Shown one piece after another: positions 17,937 to 26,469 of a stretch of 64,000 nucleotides of DNA. Both the position numbers and the translations under genes were made by a program. The DNA comes from Marinomonas gallaica (GTDB taxonomy: Bacteria; Pseudomonadota; Gammaproteobacteria; Pseudomonadales; Marinomonadaceae), in NCBI RefSeq assembly GCF_001639745.1, contig NZ_LTAX01000002.1, forward strand, positions 62,001 to 126,000. The letters are read 5' to 3'. The notes under the pieces are model-generated. The model made no database searches. It saw nothing but the letters and a program-made list of their open reading frames with translations, and was not told the DNA's origin. Each line of letters starts with the position of its first letter. The first letter of the stretch is position 1.

Positions 17937-19502
17937 CTAGCGAATCAACGCCAAGCTTTCTTCCGCAAACCCCGTACCGGCTTCGGTGTAGAAGTTAAAC
18001 ACGTTATCAATACCTGCATTTAGCATGTATTCACGTTCATCTTGATAACGGGCAATCGCCGCCACTTGGCCATTAAAGCCCGTACTGCGTAGCTGTTTAA
18101 CGACGTTAACGCTGTCATCCGCAGACGGCAATGCCAGCAAAATCAATCGTACATTGCTCAGATCTAAATGCTCCCATAGATCCACGTCTTCACCGTCGCC
18201 GAAGAATACGTTGTGCTCTTCACCTTGCATCTTCTTAATACGGAACTGATCCGCATCCATACCGGCAACAACACCATTTTCCATCATGCCCGTTAACGAT
18301 TCATAAGCGCCGCGTCCCACTCGACCTAAACCGACAACCAGCACCTGCATATTTTTGGGCTGCGCAAAGCAATCCTCAGGCAACGGCACGGTATGTTCGA
18401 AACGACGCACGGTATCTTTATAACGACGGAAGTAGCTGTGTGCCTTGCGATAGAGCACGCTGGTAATGACAAATGAGAACGACACAGCAAGCGCTAAAAT
18501 CACCAACCAATCTTTTACAATCCAGCCTGCTTCGACACTCAACGCGACAACGATCAAACCGAACTCGCTGTAGTTTGACAGCGCCAAAGCGCCAAGGAAT
18601 GAGGTACGGCCGCGTAAGCGTAAACTGCTGAAAAAATAGAAGAACAAGACAAACTTTGCGAGCAGGAGAACGGTAAGGATCAAGCTTAGTCCAACCATTT
18701 CCCATGTCGGTAACGCACTGAAACCGATCGACAAAAAGAAGCCGATCAAAAATAAATCTTTGAAGTTCATCAACGATTTATTCAGCTCCGATGATTTACT
18801 GTGAGACGCTAATAAAATACCCAAAATTAAGGCACCCAAGTCACCTTTGACACCCACCAAGTAAAATAGCTCATAACCCCCTAATGCAAAGAAAAGCCCA
18901 GTCAGTGGCAGCATTTCTCCGTGGCCAGATAGATCCAGTAAGCGGCCCAATACCGGACGCAGTGGAATCAGCGCGAACAACAGAATCGCCCAAAGAGACG
19001 GCACTTGACCCGTTGCCAAGACGAGGAACACCACCGCAACGATGTCTTGCATGACTAAGATGCCCAGCGCCAGTTGCCCATGGCGTGTTTTCATCTCACC
19101 CGCGTCTTCTAACAACTTAACGATACATACCGTACTAGAGAAGCTAAGCGCAAAGCCGATCAGCGCTGCCGTTCGCAATGACAACACTTCAAACGCTTGT
19201 AAGCCAGCCAGTCCCAGTAGCGACACTAAGCCAATTAATAGAATTGTCCAAGCGCCCATATGACCTAAGGTCGATGCCCACACTTCTCGCTTCAACAAGT
19301 CCTTAACATGCAGCTTCAGACCGATACAGAACAGCATCAAGGTGATGCCTAGGTCTGACAAATGCTCCAACACACTCGAAGGCTGCACCTGCATAAAGTT
19401 CAGAATAAAACCGGCCGCCAAAAAACCAATCAGCGGTGGTAAATTGACCAGCTTAACGGCTAAGCCACATATGAACGCAAACAGTATCCAAATAAATTCC
19501 AT
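17937..19502 (-). CDS. CPA2 cation:proton antiporter with TrkA-N domain (KefB/YbaL-like)
   Basis: About 521 residues. Residues 1-360 form a monovalent cation:proton antiporter-2 membrane domain of 11-13 helices, beginning FIWILFAFICGLAVKLVNLPPLIGFL (FIWILFAFICG, then LPPLIGFLAAG). The rest is a cytosolic Rossmann (TrkA-N/RCK) domain starting MQVLVVGLGRVGRGAYE, which binds NAD(H) or another nucleotide and gates the channel. Relatives are the potassium efflux proteins KefB/KefC and YbaL. The start may be ATG 19502 or GTG 19514: AGGA lies too near the GTG and rather far from the ATG. I chose the ATG because family members start with M-[E/W]-x-I-W. Confidence 0.85.
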   Translation of the reverse strand: MEFIWILFAFICGLAVKLVNLPPLIGFLAAGFILNFMQVQPSSVLEHLSDLGITLMLFCIGLKLHVKDLLKREVWASTLGHMGAWTILLIGLVSLLGLAGLQAFEVLSLRTAALIGFALSFSSTVCIVKLLEDAGEMKTRHGQLALGILVMQDIVAVVFLVLATGQVPSLWAILLFALIPLRPVLGRLLDLSGHGEMLPLTGLFFALGGYELFYLVGVKGDLGALILGILLASHSKSSELNKSLMNFKDLFLIGFFLSIGFSALPTWEMVGLSLILTVLLLAKFVLFFYFFSSLRLRGRTSFLGALALSNYSEFGLIVVALSVEAGWIVKDWLVILALAVSFSFVITSVLYRKAHSYFRRYKDTVRRFEHTVPLPEDCFAQPKNMQVLVVGLGRVGRGAYESLTGMMENGVVAGMDADQFRIKKMQGEEHNVFFGDGEDVDLWEHLDLSNVRLILLALPSADDSVNVVKQLRSTGFNGQVAAIARYQDEREYMLNAGIDNVFNFYTEAGTGFAEESLALIR

Positions 19503-19579
19503 AACGACAAACACTTTCCTACTACGAAACAGTACCCAACGTACTTTGCCGACAGCATAGCGACAAAGCGACTCGCTTT

Positions 19580-21163
19580 CTATATTAGAGAGATAAGAAT
19601 CAGCTTACCCATCACCGCAGCAATAGCGGCATACACCAGCATCGGCACGATGGTGCGTTTAATCATAGCGCCCTCTTGATTCTTAATACCCAAGATCGTC
19701 GAGACCGCGATGATATTATTCAGACAAATCATATTGCCCATGGATGCCCCCACCGACTGTAAAGCCAGCACCAGTGTAATCGGCAAACGAGTTTGCTCGG
19801 CAATGCTGTATTGAATACCACCAAAGGTAAGATTCGATACCGTTGCTGAGCCCGAAAAGAACGAGCCCAATGCCCCCAGCAGCGCTGCAACATAACTCCA
19901 ATTCGCCCCCATCGTACTGGCTAACGTATTGGCAATGATAAAAATCGGTGCTTGATCTCCTCCTTGCATCATGAAGTTCACCATCATCAGCGCGCCCATC
20001 AGTGCCAAAATGGGGAACTTGATACGCTGCCATGTTTCTTCGACGGCCTGAAATAGATGACGTTGGCTCAACGATAAGACGGGGACTAACACCAGCACCG
20101 TCAGGACAAATGGAATCAAGGCGGGCACATATAGGGTTTTATAAGACCATGACACATCCGTCCCAAGGATCGAAGACCAAGTGACGATCAACGCTTGGCT
20201 GATCTGAACATCTCCGAAAGTAAGCCATGGACTGCCCTCGTTTAACCAGCCTTTCAAACCCAGCTGCTGAATGCGCGTCACCACCAAAATCACGATTAAT
20301 AACAAAAACGGTGACAATGCTTTAAGAATGGCGCTTGTAGCCAAAGGCTCGGGAGAAGTTAGGGTCGATTTATTGGGTTCAGGCTGCAATCCAATACGAT
20401 ATTTCGCTGCTATGATCGAACCGCATAACCCTATCGCGCCCCCAATTAACGACGGAAACTCATAATTCACCTGCGCCAATAAATAATAAGGCAGTGTACA
20501 ACTCAACGCACTGATCAGAACAAACAGAAGATTAGCGCGAATGGTTTGCCAACTGACTAGAAAACGCAGTGCAATCACGGGAATAAACAGACTTGCTACG
20601 AGATGAATCAAAGCTGTCCACTGGGACGTTTCCAGCAGCTCTGACTCGCTCAGATTGAGCGCAGCAAAACCAAACCACGCAGGTGTTCCAACCGCACCAA
20701 AAGAGACTGGCACACTGTTCATAACCAGTGCTAACAAAGCCACAGGCATGGCGGGAAACCCCAAGCCGACTAAAATCGGCGCTGCAATGGCGGCAGGCGT
20801 TCCAAAACCCGAGGCGCCTTCAAGCATAAAAGCAAACGCCCAGCCGATGATCATAATCTGCGCCACAGCATTTTGACTGATGCTTTCAAGCCATTGTCGC
20901 AACACATCTTCCGCCCCAGACAGCACCAATACACGGTTTAACAAAATCGCACCTGCGACAATTGAAATCGGCGTTAGCACCGCCATGCTGCCTGCCACAG
21001 CATTGGCTGCAAGCGTCAGTAACTCGGCATTAAAATAAAACTCTTGCAGTAGCGCAACAATCAACGCGGTTAATGGCAACGCCACGTGCGCCGCCAATGG
21101 GTGCTTCTTTGTCATACTCCAGACAAGGAAAACCACTGGAAAAACAGCAACCAAGGTATCCAT
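19580..21163 (-). CDS. L-lactate permease (LctP family)
   Basis: 527 residues, about 12-14 helices, LctP/LldP family. FMLEGASGFGTPAAIAAPIL, split as FMLEGASGFG and TPAAIAAPIL (about 110-130), is the family signature, and a mirrored segment FFSGSATVSNLTFGGIQ occurs near 435. The protein imports lactate or glycolate with protons. It is next to an antiporter gene on the same strand, and the LysR gene upstream is also on the same strand but belongs to the dab locus. An FMN-dependent alpha-hydroxy-acid dehydrogenase is encoded separately at 37.4 kb, so a permease/dehydrogenase pair is possible without operon linkage. Confidence 0.88.
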   Translation of the reverse strand: MDTLVAVFPVVFLVWSMTKKHPLAAHVALPLTALIVALLQEFYFNAELLTLAANAVAGSMAVLTPISIVAGAILLNRVLVLSGAEDVLRQWLESISQNAVAQIMIIGWAFAFMLEGASGFGTPAAIAAPILVGLGFPAMPVALLALVMNSVPVSFGAVGTPAWFGFAALNLSESELLETSQWTALIHLVASLFIPVIALRFLVSWQTIRANLLFVLISALSCTLPYYLLAQVNYEFPSLIGGAIGLCGSIIAAKYRIGLQPEPNKSTLTSPEPLATSAILKALSPFLLLIVILVVTRIQQLGLKGWLNEGSPWLTFGDVQISQALIVTWSSILGTDVSWSYKTLYVPALIPFVLTVLVLVPVLSLSQRHLFQAVEETWQRIKFPILALMGALMMVNFMMQGGDQAPIFIIANTLASTMGANWSYVAALLGALGSFFSGSATVSNLTFGGIQYSIAEQTRLPITLVLALQSVGASMGNMICLNNIIAVSTILGIKNQEGAMIKRTIVPMLVYAAIAAVMGKLILISLI

Positions 21164-21250
21164 ACACGTTCTCCGAATTTACCAGGCTCGCATTATCACA
21201 GCCATACTCTTGCAATATACAGTGCACGTATCAAAGTATCAGTGAGTTTG

Positions 21251-22132
21251 TCATTCTAATTGTTGGCTGCGTAGCAAATGCAGCAGCACTTCCGGAATGA
21301 ATTTACGCGGTAATAAGATCGCATAGAAATGTTCATAGGCCTGTGGAAGCGCCTGATACACTTGAAGTTTTTTAGCTTCGATCTCATCTTTTACCACCAC
21401 AGGTGGCATGACGGATAAAAAACCACTATCGCGCGCCAACAAACGCATCATCGCCATATCGTCCACTTCCGCTTTGATGTCTGCACGGTATTGTTGAGTG
21501 GCACAAAACGACTCAAACATCGAGCGTATGCCCATATTGCGCCCAGGGAGGATCCACTTCTTATCTTCATAGCCTTGGGGAAAAGACTGTTTGGGCTGCT
21601 CACCATAAGGTCCAACAATGGCCACAGACTGGCGCGCCACCAATTGATTTTGCCACAGCACGCCGTGCACATCGTTAGCGATTGCGCGGTTGGTTAAAGC
21701 GATGTCTAGCTCGTGGTTAATTAAGCCATCCATCAAATCCCCCATGGTGCGTGCATACAATGAAAACGTCACCGTTGGGTCATCAAATAAAGGCGTTATA
21801 AACGCTTCGATAAAGTTACGCGACAAGTGGGTTTCAACCCCGATATTCAGGTGCGTGTGATGGGTATTACCACTTTTCAAAAACTGCTCTAGTTCCTCAC
21901 CAGTGGAGAAAATATCTTGGGCATAAAGTTGCACCCGTTTTCCCACATCCGTTAGCACTAAACGACGTCCCTCGCGCTCAAACAACGGTTGGCCTATTTT
22001 GCTTTCCAACTGTTTGATTTGAGCAGACAAAGCGGATTGAGAAACGTGTAACTGCTCAGCGGCCTGTGTTAAATGGCCGATGCTGGCGACACGCCAAAAA
22101 TAATACAGGTGATGATAATTAAGACGCGCCAT
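21251..22132 (-). CDS. LysR-type regulator divergent from dabBA (NhaR-like)
   Basis: 293 residues from an ATG preceded by AGAGGAAG; a longer frame to 22234 would consume the promoter region. The helix-turn-helix is at about 18-40 (LTQAAEQLHVSQSALSAQIK), followed by a substrate-binding domain. The start MARLNYHHLYYFWRVA is typical of the NhaR subgroup. It is transcribed divergently from dabB across a 133-base gap rich in A+T, the usual setting for a LysR regulator of the neighbouring operon. It probably controls the inorganic carbon pump according to CO2/bicarbonate supply; this is inference from position. Confidence 0.88.
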   Translation of the reverse strand: MARLNYHHLYYFWRVASIGHLTQAAEQLHVSQSALSAQIKQLESKIGQPLFEREGRRLVLTDVGKRVQLYAQDIFSTGEELEQFLKSGNTHHTHLNIGVETHLSRNFIEAFITPLFDDPTVTFSLYARTMGDLMDGLINHELDIALTNRAIANDVHGVLWQNQLVARQSVAIVGPYGEQPKQSFPQGYEDKKWILPGRNMGIRSMFESFCATQQYRADIKAEVDDMAMMRLLARDSGFLSVMPPVVVKDEIEAKKLQVYQALPQAYEHFYAILLPRKFIPEVLLHLLRSQQLE

Positions 22133-22265
22133 GAAGCTTCCTCTTAGGCGTTGCAAATACATAACCAAAACAGAACGTTTTATTAGAATATATGTATTTT
22201 TATTAACTTTAAACTCTCTGCATACTGACGCCAACTTTCATTTATTGGCTAGGTAAGACGAAAAA

Positions 22266-23828
22266 ATGACCTTCATGACTTTTTTACTGCCTGCTCTGTT
22301 TGCTGTAACAGGGGTTTTATGTGGTTTACCCAAACTACGTGATCATGCGGCAAGCATTGCACTTTGGGGCGCTCGTCTTGCGCCATGTTTGCTCATCGCT
22401 ATTCTTACCTCCTGGTTGTTCATTACACCAAGCCCCGACGCCCCATTTCATGGTTCACTATTAAGCGCCTTAATGCTGGTTTTAGTCGTATTTATGGCGT
22501 GGATTTTAGTGCAGTTTTCACAACATTACATGGCCGGTGAGCCCCGTGTGGCGCAATATTATCGCTGGCTGATGCTAACGTTATCGGCCGTCACGCTGAC
22601 CTTAAGCAGCAACCATTTACTAACGTTTTGGGCTGGCTGGGTAGGCATTAGTTTAGGACTGCACTTCTTACTTACCTTCTACCCAGAACGTCCTCGCGCC
22701 ATTCTTGCAGCCCATAAGAAGTTTATCCTTGCGCGTATCGCTGAACTGTCCCTGTTGACGGCTTTTTCGCTACTTTATCTTGAACATGGCACTTGGTATT
22801 TAACTCAACTGATGAGTCAGATGCAGGGAACGCTGTCACTTACAGAGCAGATCGCAGCCTGCTTAATTGCCATGGCGGCACTAATGAAGTGCGCGCAGTT
22901 ACCAGTGCATGGCTGGTTAATGCAAGTCGTTGAGGCCCCGACTCCCGTCAGTGCCTTGCTGCACGCAGGCATCATTAATTTAGGTGGCTACCTTGTATTA
23001 GCATTTTACCCACTGCTTCATCTAAGCAACGCTGCGATTTGGTTACTATTGATTGTTGCGGGGTTAACGACTTTATTTAGTGCCTTGATCATGACCACCC
23101 GAATCAGTGTCAAAGTGCGTCTCGCTTGGTCTACCAGTGCACAAATGGGCTTGATGCTTTTAGAGTGTGCTCTCGGCCTGTACGAATTAGCCGTTCTACA
23201 TTTAATGACGCACTCGGTCTATAAAGCTCATGCCTTTTTAAATTCAAGCAACGCGGTACACGAATATTTGTTACGCAAAATTGCGCCGGATGAAACGCCT
23301 AACGCCTTGGCTTGGGGAGCGGGGCTCGTATTTAGTGGGGTCGCTGTCGGCCTGTCTATTTGGCTTTGGGGATATCAAGGCCCCTTTAGCCCTTGGTTAT
23401 TAATGGCAATAGCATTGACCTTGCTGATTGCTCAATGGCGCAGCGTACCACAGCCTTCGTCTTTACTACGCTTAGCAGGGATTGCGTTGGCACTGTCGAT
23501 CTTATACGGCGGATTAAAAACAGCCACTGGCTGGCTTCTATCTGGTCACGTCGCTGAGCACACCAATCAGGCATTTAGCTTGGCAGATATCTGGGCATGC
23601 GCTTTGTTTATCATATTGTTCGTCTTAGCCGTCGGCCTTCGGTACTACGCCCATTTAGGTTGGACACGTCGCTTCTCGATTACCTTATTCGCAGGCCTTT
23701 ATTTAGATGAGTGGTTTACCAAAGTCACGTTAAAAATCTGGCCTGTGACCCTCCCGGCACACTCTAAAGCCAAGCACCATGGCGTAGCGTTGCTGTTCCC
23801 TAATCTGTCAAAAGGCTGGAAAAAATAA
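22266..23828 (+). CDS. dabB: Inorganic carbon transporter subunit DabB (NuoL-like)
   Basis: A 520-residue membrane protein of the proton-translocating antiporter-like family (NuoL/MrpA type), with about 13-14 helices. MKCAQLPVHGWLMQVVEAPTPVSALLHAG, quoted in parts as QLPVHGWLMQVVEAPTPVSA and LLHAG (about 214-242), is the conserved NuoL-like core. Paired with the downstream DUF2309 protein this is DabB, which provides a cation path that drives one-way hydration of CO2 to bicarbonate. The stop overlaps the dabA start region (dabA starts at base 23828), implying coupling. The ribosome site is weak (AGGTAAG at some distance). Confidence 0.9.
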   Translation: MTFMTFLLPALFAVTGVLCGLPKLRDHAASIALWGARLAPCLLIAILTSWLFITPSPDAPFHGSLLSALMLVLVVFMAWILVQFSQHYMAGEPRVAQYYRWLMLTLSAVTLTLSSNHLLTFWAGWVGISLGLHFLLTFYPERPRAILAAHKKFILARIAELSLLTAFSLLYLEHGTWYLTQLMSQMQGTLSLTEQIAACLIAMAALMKCAQLPVHGWLMQVVEAPTPVSALLHAGIINLGGYLVLAFYPLLHLSNAAIWLLLIVAGLTTLFSALIMTTRISVKVRLAWSTSAQMGLMLLECALGLYELAVLHLMTHSVYKAHAFLNSSNAVHEYLLRKIAPDETPNALAWGAGLVFSGVAVGLSIWLWGYQGPFSPWLLMAIALTLLIAQWRSVPQPSSLLRLAGIALALSILYGGLKTATGWLLSGHVAEHTNQAFSLADIWACALFIILFVLAVGLRYYAHLGWTRRFSITLFAGLYLDEWFTKVTLKIWPVTLPAHSKAKHHGVALLFPNLSKGWKK

Positions 23829-26221
23829 TGATGACGACGCACTCTTCTTTAACTCAGTCGCAACAAGCAGCCATTACAAAAGCGACGCAATGCTTGGCAC
23901 CTAATTGGCCTTTAGATCGAATGATTGCGGTTAATCCCCTGTGGAACAACGTTGGCCAGCCATTTGATAAGGTGGCAACCGAAGTATCCACTTTGGCAGG
24001 AATTCGCTGCCATATGCCTGTCTCTACCTACTTAGAATGGTATGAGCAAGGTCGCATTCAAAATGATTGTTTACTGCAAGCAGCCAGTGAATACGGGGTC
24101 CACATGTCGGCTGAAGCGCTGATCATGTATTTGAGTAAAGAGACTGCCCGTGTCCAGAGTTGGCGTAACATTGCTGATTGGGCCGACTTGACCCGTAGCC
24201 ATCATAAAATGTCATGGCACGATGAGATCACTCACCAAATCAGTCAGTTCTGTGCCGCCCATTACCAACAGCAGCGCCCCATGCTACAGCGTCAATATCG
24301 CCAGCAGTCACTCAATCTTTACCAGCATTGGTTACAGGTATCGCGCTTGGATCGTGGTTTGGCGATTATTATGTCGGAAGCCAAATTAGAACAAGAATTC
24401 GCGGCACTTCCAGAAGATCAAGAAGCACTCTTTTTTGAAGCAATTACTACACTCCATATTCCTCAAAGTACCTTAGCTGAATACGGACAAGCCTTATTGC
24501 TCGACATTAATGGCTGGGGCTCTTATTTGGCGTATCGCGCTTTTGAAGCAGAAAAAGTAGGACAACAACAGGATGATGTACGCTCCTTGCTAGCCATTAA
24601 ACTCGCATGGGAATTAGTCGTTTGGCGCTATTTAGAAAAACGCAGCCCTGAAGACTTTGGCCTCCTAGCGGAACGTTGGAAACAACAATCGCACCATTTA
24701 AATGAACTGCGTGAACAACACAGCGAAGCCCTGGCGATCCCACGTATTTGGGCACGAGCATTAGAACTCAGTGAGCAACAAGCACTTCAACAGCAGTTAA
24801 TCGACGTCAATGCCAACCTTCCTGATACGCCAGCTATGCAGGCGATCTTTTGCATTGATGTACGCTCAGAAGTGTATCGTCGAGCACTGGAACAACAAAG
24901 TAGCAGCATTGAAACATATGGTTTTGCTGGCTTTTTTGGTCTGCCTATCGAATACGAGCAAGCCGGTACGCAAGTCGCACGCCCACAGTTACCAGGACTT
25001 TTACCCCCTGCTATTCGAGTCGTTGAAAGCCAGGCAGACGAAGAAAAACTGGCCCAAGACAACCGGTCTGCTAGCTGGAACCGTTGGGGCAACGCCGCTG
25101 CAGGAACGTTCTCTATGGTGGAGTCCATGGGCTGGTGGTACGCCTTTAAGTTGTTTAAGAAAAACCTAAAAGGCGATACCTCTCATGCTTTATCACCGAC
25201 GCACGGCAGCCATTGGACCCTGACTCGCCAAGGTCGAACACTGGACATTCAAGACCAAGCCGAACTCGCCAAAGGTGTGCTGGATACCATGGGGTTGCGT
25301 CATTTTTCCAGTACAATTCTCCTTGTGGGCCACGGGAGTCACAGCTGTAATAACTTACAAAGTGCTGGTTTGGAATGCGGCGCATGTGGCGGTCAAACCG
25401 GTGAAATCAACGTCCGTGTTTTGGCTCAGTTACTGAACAATCTCAAAGTGCGCGAGGCGCTGAAACCGATGGGCTATTCCATTCCGGATCAAACCCAGTT
25501 TGTGGCTGCGCTGCACAATACTATTACAGATCATATTACCTGCTACAACGAGGTCAACGATCCAACGGTCGTTGACTGGCTCATGCAAGCGACTTACTTA
25601 GCGCAACAAGAACGCGCGGTAAAAGTGGATCAAGCGTTACTCAACATGGATAGAGAAGAGCGTAATGCTGCGTATTTGCGCCGTGCCAAAGACTGGTCAC
25701 AAACACGCCCTGAATGGGGGTTGGCGGACAACAACGCCTTTATCATCGCACCGCGTCAGTACACTCGAAACCTGGATTTAAACGGCCGTAGCTTTTTGCA
25801 TGATTATGATTTCGAACAAGACTCTGACGCTGATATCTTAGAGCGTCTTATGACAGCACCGATGCTGGTGACACATTGGATTAATATGCAATACAACTTA
25901 TCCACCACCGATAACTTTAAGTTTGGCAGTGGTAATAAAGTTCTGCATAACGCCGTGGGCGATCATATTGGTGTGTTTGAGGGCAATGGCGGCGACCTAC
26001 GCGTCGGTCTTGCCATGCAGTCGTTGCACGATGGCCAACAATGGATGCATACACCGCAACGCTTAGCCGTGTACATCCGTGCCCCCAAGCCGTTCATCGA
26101 GTCCATCGTCGCCAAACATGAATTACTGCAGCAGCTGATCGACAATCAGTGGCTTTATGTATTCCAGTGGGATGAACAGAGCATCAGTCGATTCTATCAA
26201 GGGGCTTGGCAACAGGATTAG
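23828..26221 (+). CDS. dabA: Inorganic carbon transporter subunit DabA (DUF2309)
   Basis: A 797-residue soluble or peripheral protein of the former DUF2309/UPF0753 family. Its carbonic-anhydrase-like zinc site can be read directly: Cys342 and Asp344 in FCIDVRSE, His502 in LVGHGSHS and Cys517 in LECGACGG. The 15-residue His-Cys spacing equals the C351/D353/H524/C539 set known from Halothiobacillus DabA2. DabA hydrates CO2 to bicarbonate inside the cell, coupled to DabB. It is second in dabBA, after a divergent LysR gene. In a heterotroph this supplies bicarbonate for anaplerosis; no carboxysome or RuBisCO genes are here. Confidence 0.93.
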   Translation: MMTTHSSLTQSQQAAITKATQCLAPNWPLDRMIAVNPLWNNVGQPFDKVATEVSTLAGIRCHMPVSTYLEWYEQGRIQNDCLLQAASEYGVHMSAEALIMYLSKETARVQSWRNIADWADLTRSHHKMSWHDEITHQISQFCAAHYQQQRPMLQRQYRQQSLNLYQHWLQVSRLDRGLAIIMSEAKLEQEFAALPEDQEALFFEAITTLHIPQSTLAEYGQALLLDINGWGSYLAYRAFEAEKVGQQQDDVRSLLAIKLAWELVVWRYLEKRSPEDFGLLAERWKQQSHHLNELREQHSEALAIPRIWARALELSEQQALQQQLIDVNANLPDTPAMQAIFCIDVRSEVYRRALEQQSSSIETYGFAGFFGLPIEYEQAGTQVARPQLPGLLPPAIRVVESQADEEKLAQDNRSASWNRWGNAAAGTFSMVESMGWWYAFKLFKKNLKGDTSHALSPTHGSHWTLTRQGRTLDIQDQAELAKGVLDTMGLRHFSSTILLVGHGSHSCNNLQSAGLECGACGGQTGEINVRVLAQLLNNLKVREALKPMGYSIPDQTQFVAALHNTITDHITCYNEVNDPTVVDWLMQATYLAQQERAVKVDQALLNMDREERNAAYLRRAKDWSQTRPEWGLADNNAFIIAPRQYTRNLDLNGRSFLHDYDFEQDSDADILERLMTAPMLVTHWINMQYNLSTTDNFKFGSGNKVLHNAVGDHIGVFEGNGGDLRVGLAMQSLHDGQQWMHTPQRLAVYIRAPKPFIESIVAKHELLQQLIDNQWLYVFQWDEQSISRFYQGAWQQD

Positions 26222-26332
26222 CCTGTTGCCGATTTAGGTCTAGGATCAATTCAGTTAGACCTATAAATTATTCTAATGAGAACAATTCTTGTTTTTACAT
26301 TAACTTTTTCAAATAATCGTTTATAATTAGCT

Positions 26333-26443
26333 CATCGGACGCATTGCTCCGATCTTACCTGCTCGATGAAGAGATTTGATCTGTAACCGATTAGGTAATA
26401 CAAAACCGAGTTTGCGCGGATGCTTTGTCATCCGCTTTTTTTT
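26333..26443 (+). ncRNA. Candidate small RNA between dabA and the flavodoxin reductase gene
   Basis: A gene-free interval with a sigma70-like promoter (TTAACT at 26300-26305, 16 bases, TATAAT at 26322-26327) and an intrinsic terminator GCGGATG/CATCCGC plus eight T (26416-26443). The predicted transcript of about 110 bases can form ATCGGA/TCCGAT (loop CGCATTGC) and a TTACCT..AGGTAA enclosure before the terminator. A weak Fur-like site (12/19) sits at 26272-26290. There is no open frame with a ribosome site. I recognise no known RNA family; it could also be a degraded leader. Ends are estimates. Confidence 0.5.
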
Positions 26444-26469
26444 GCAATATGTCAGTCTTTCTTCGTCGA

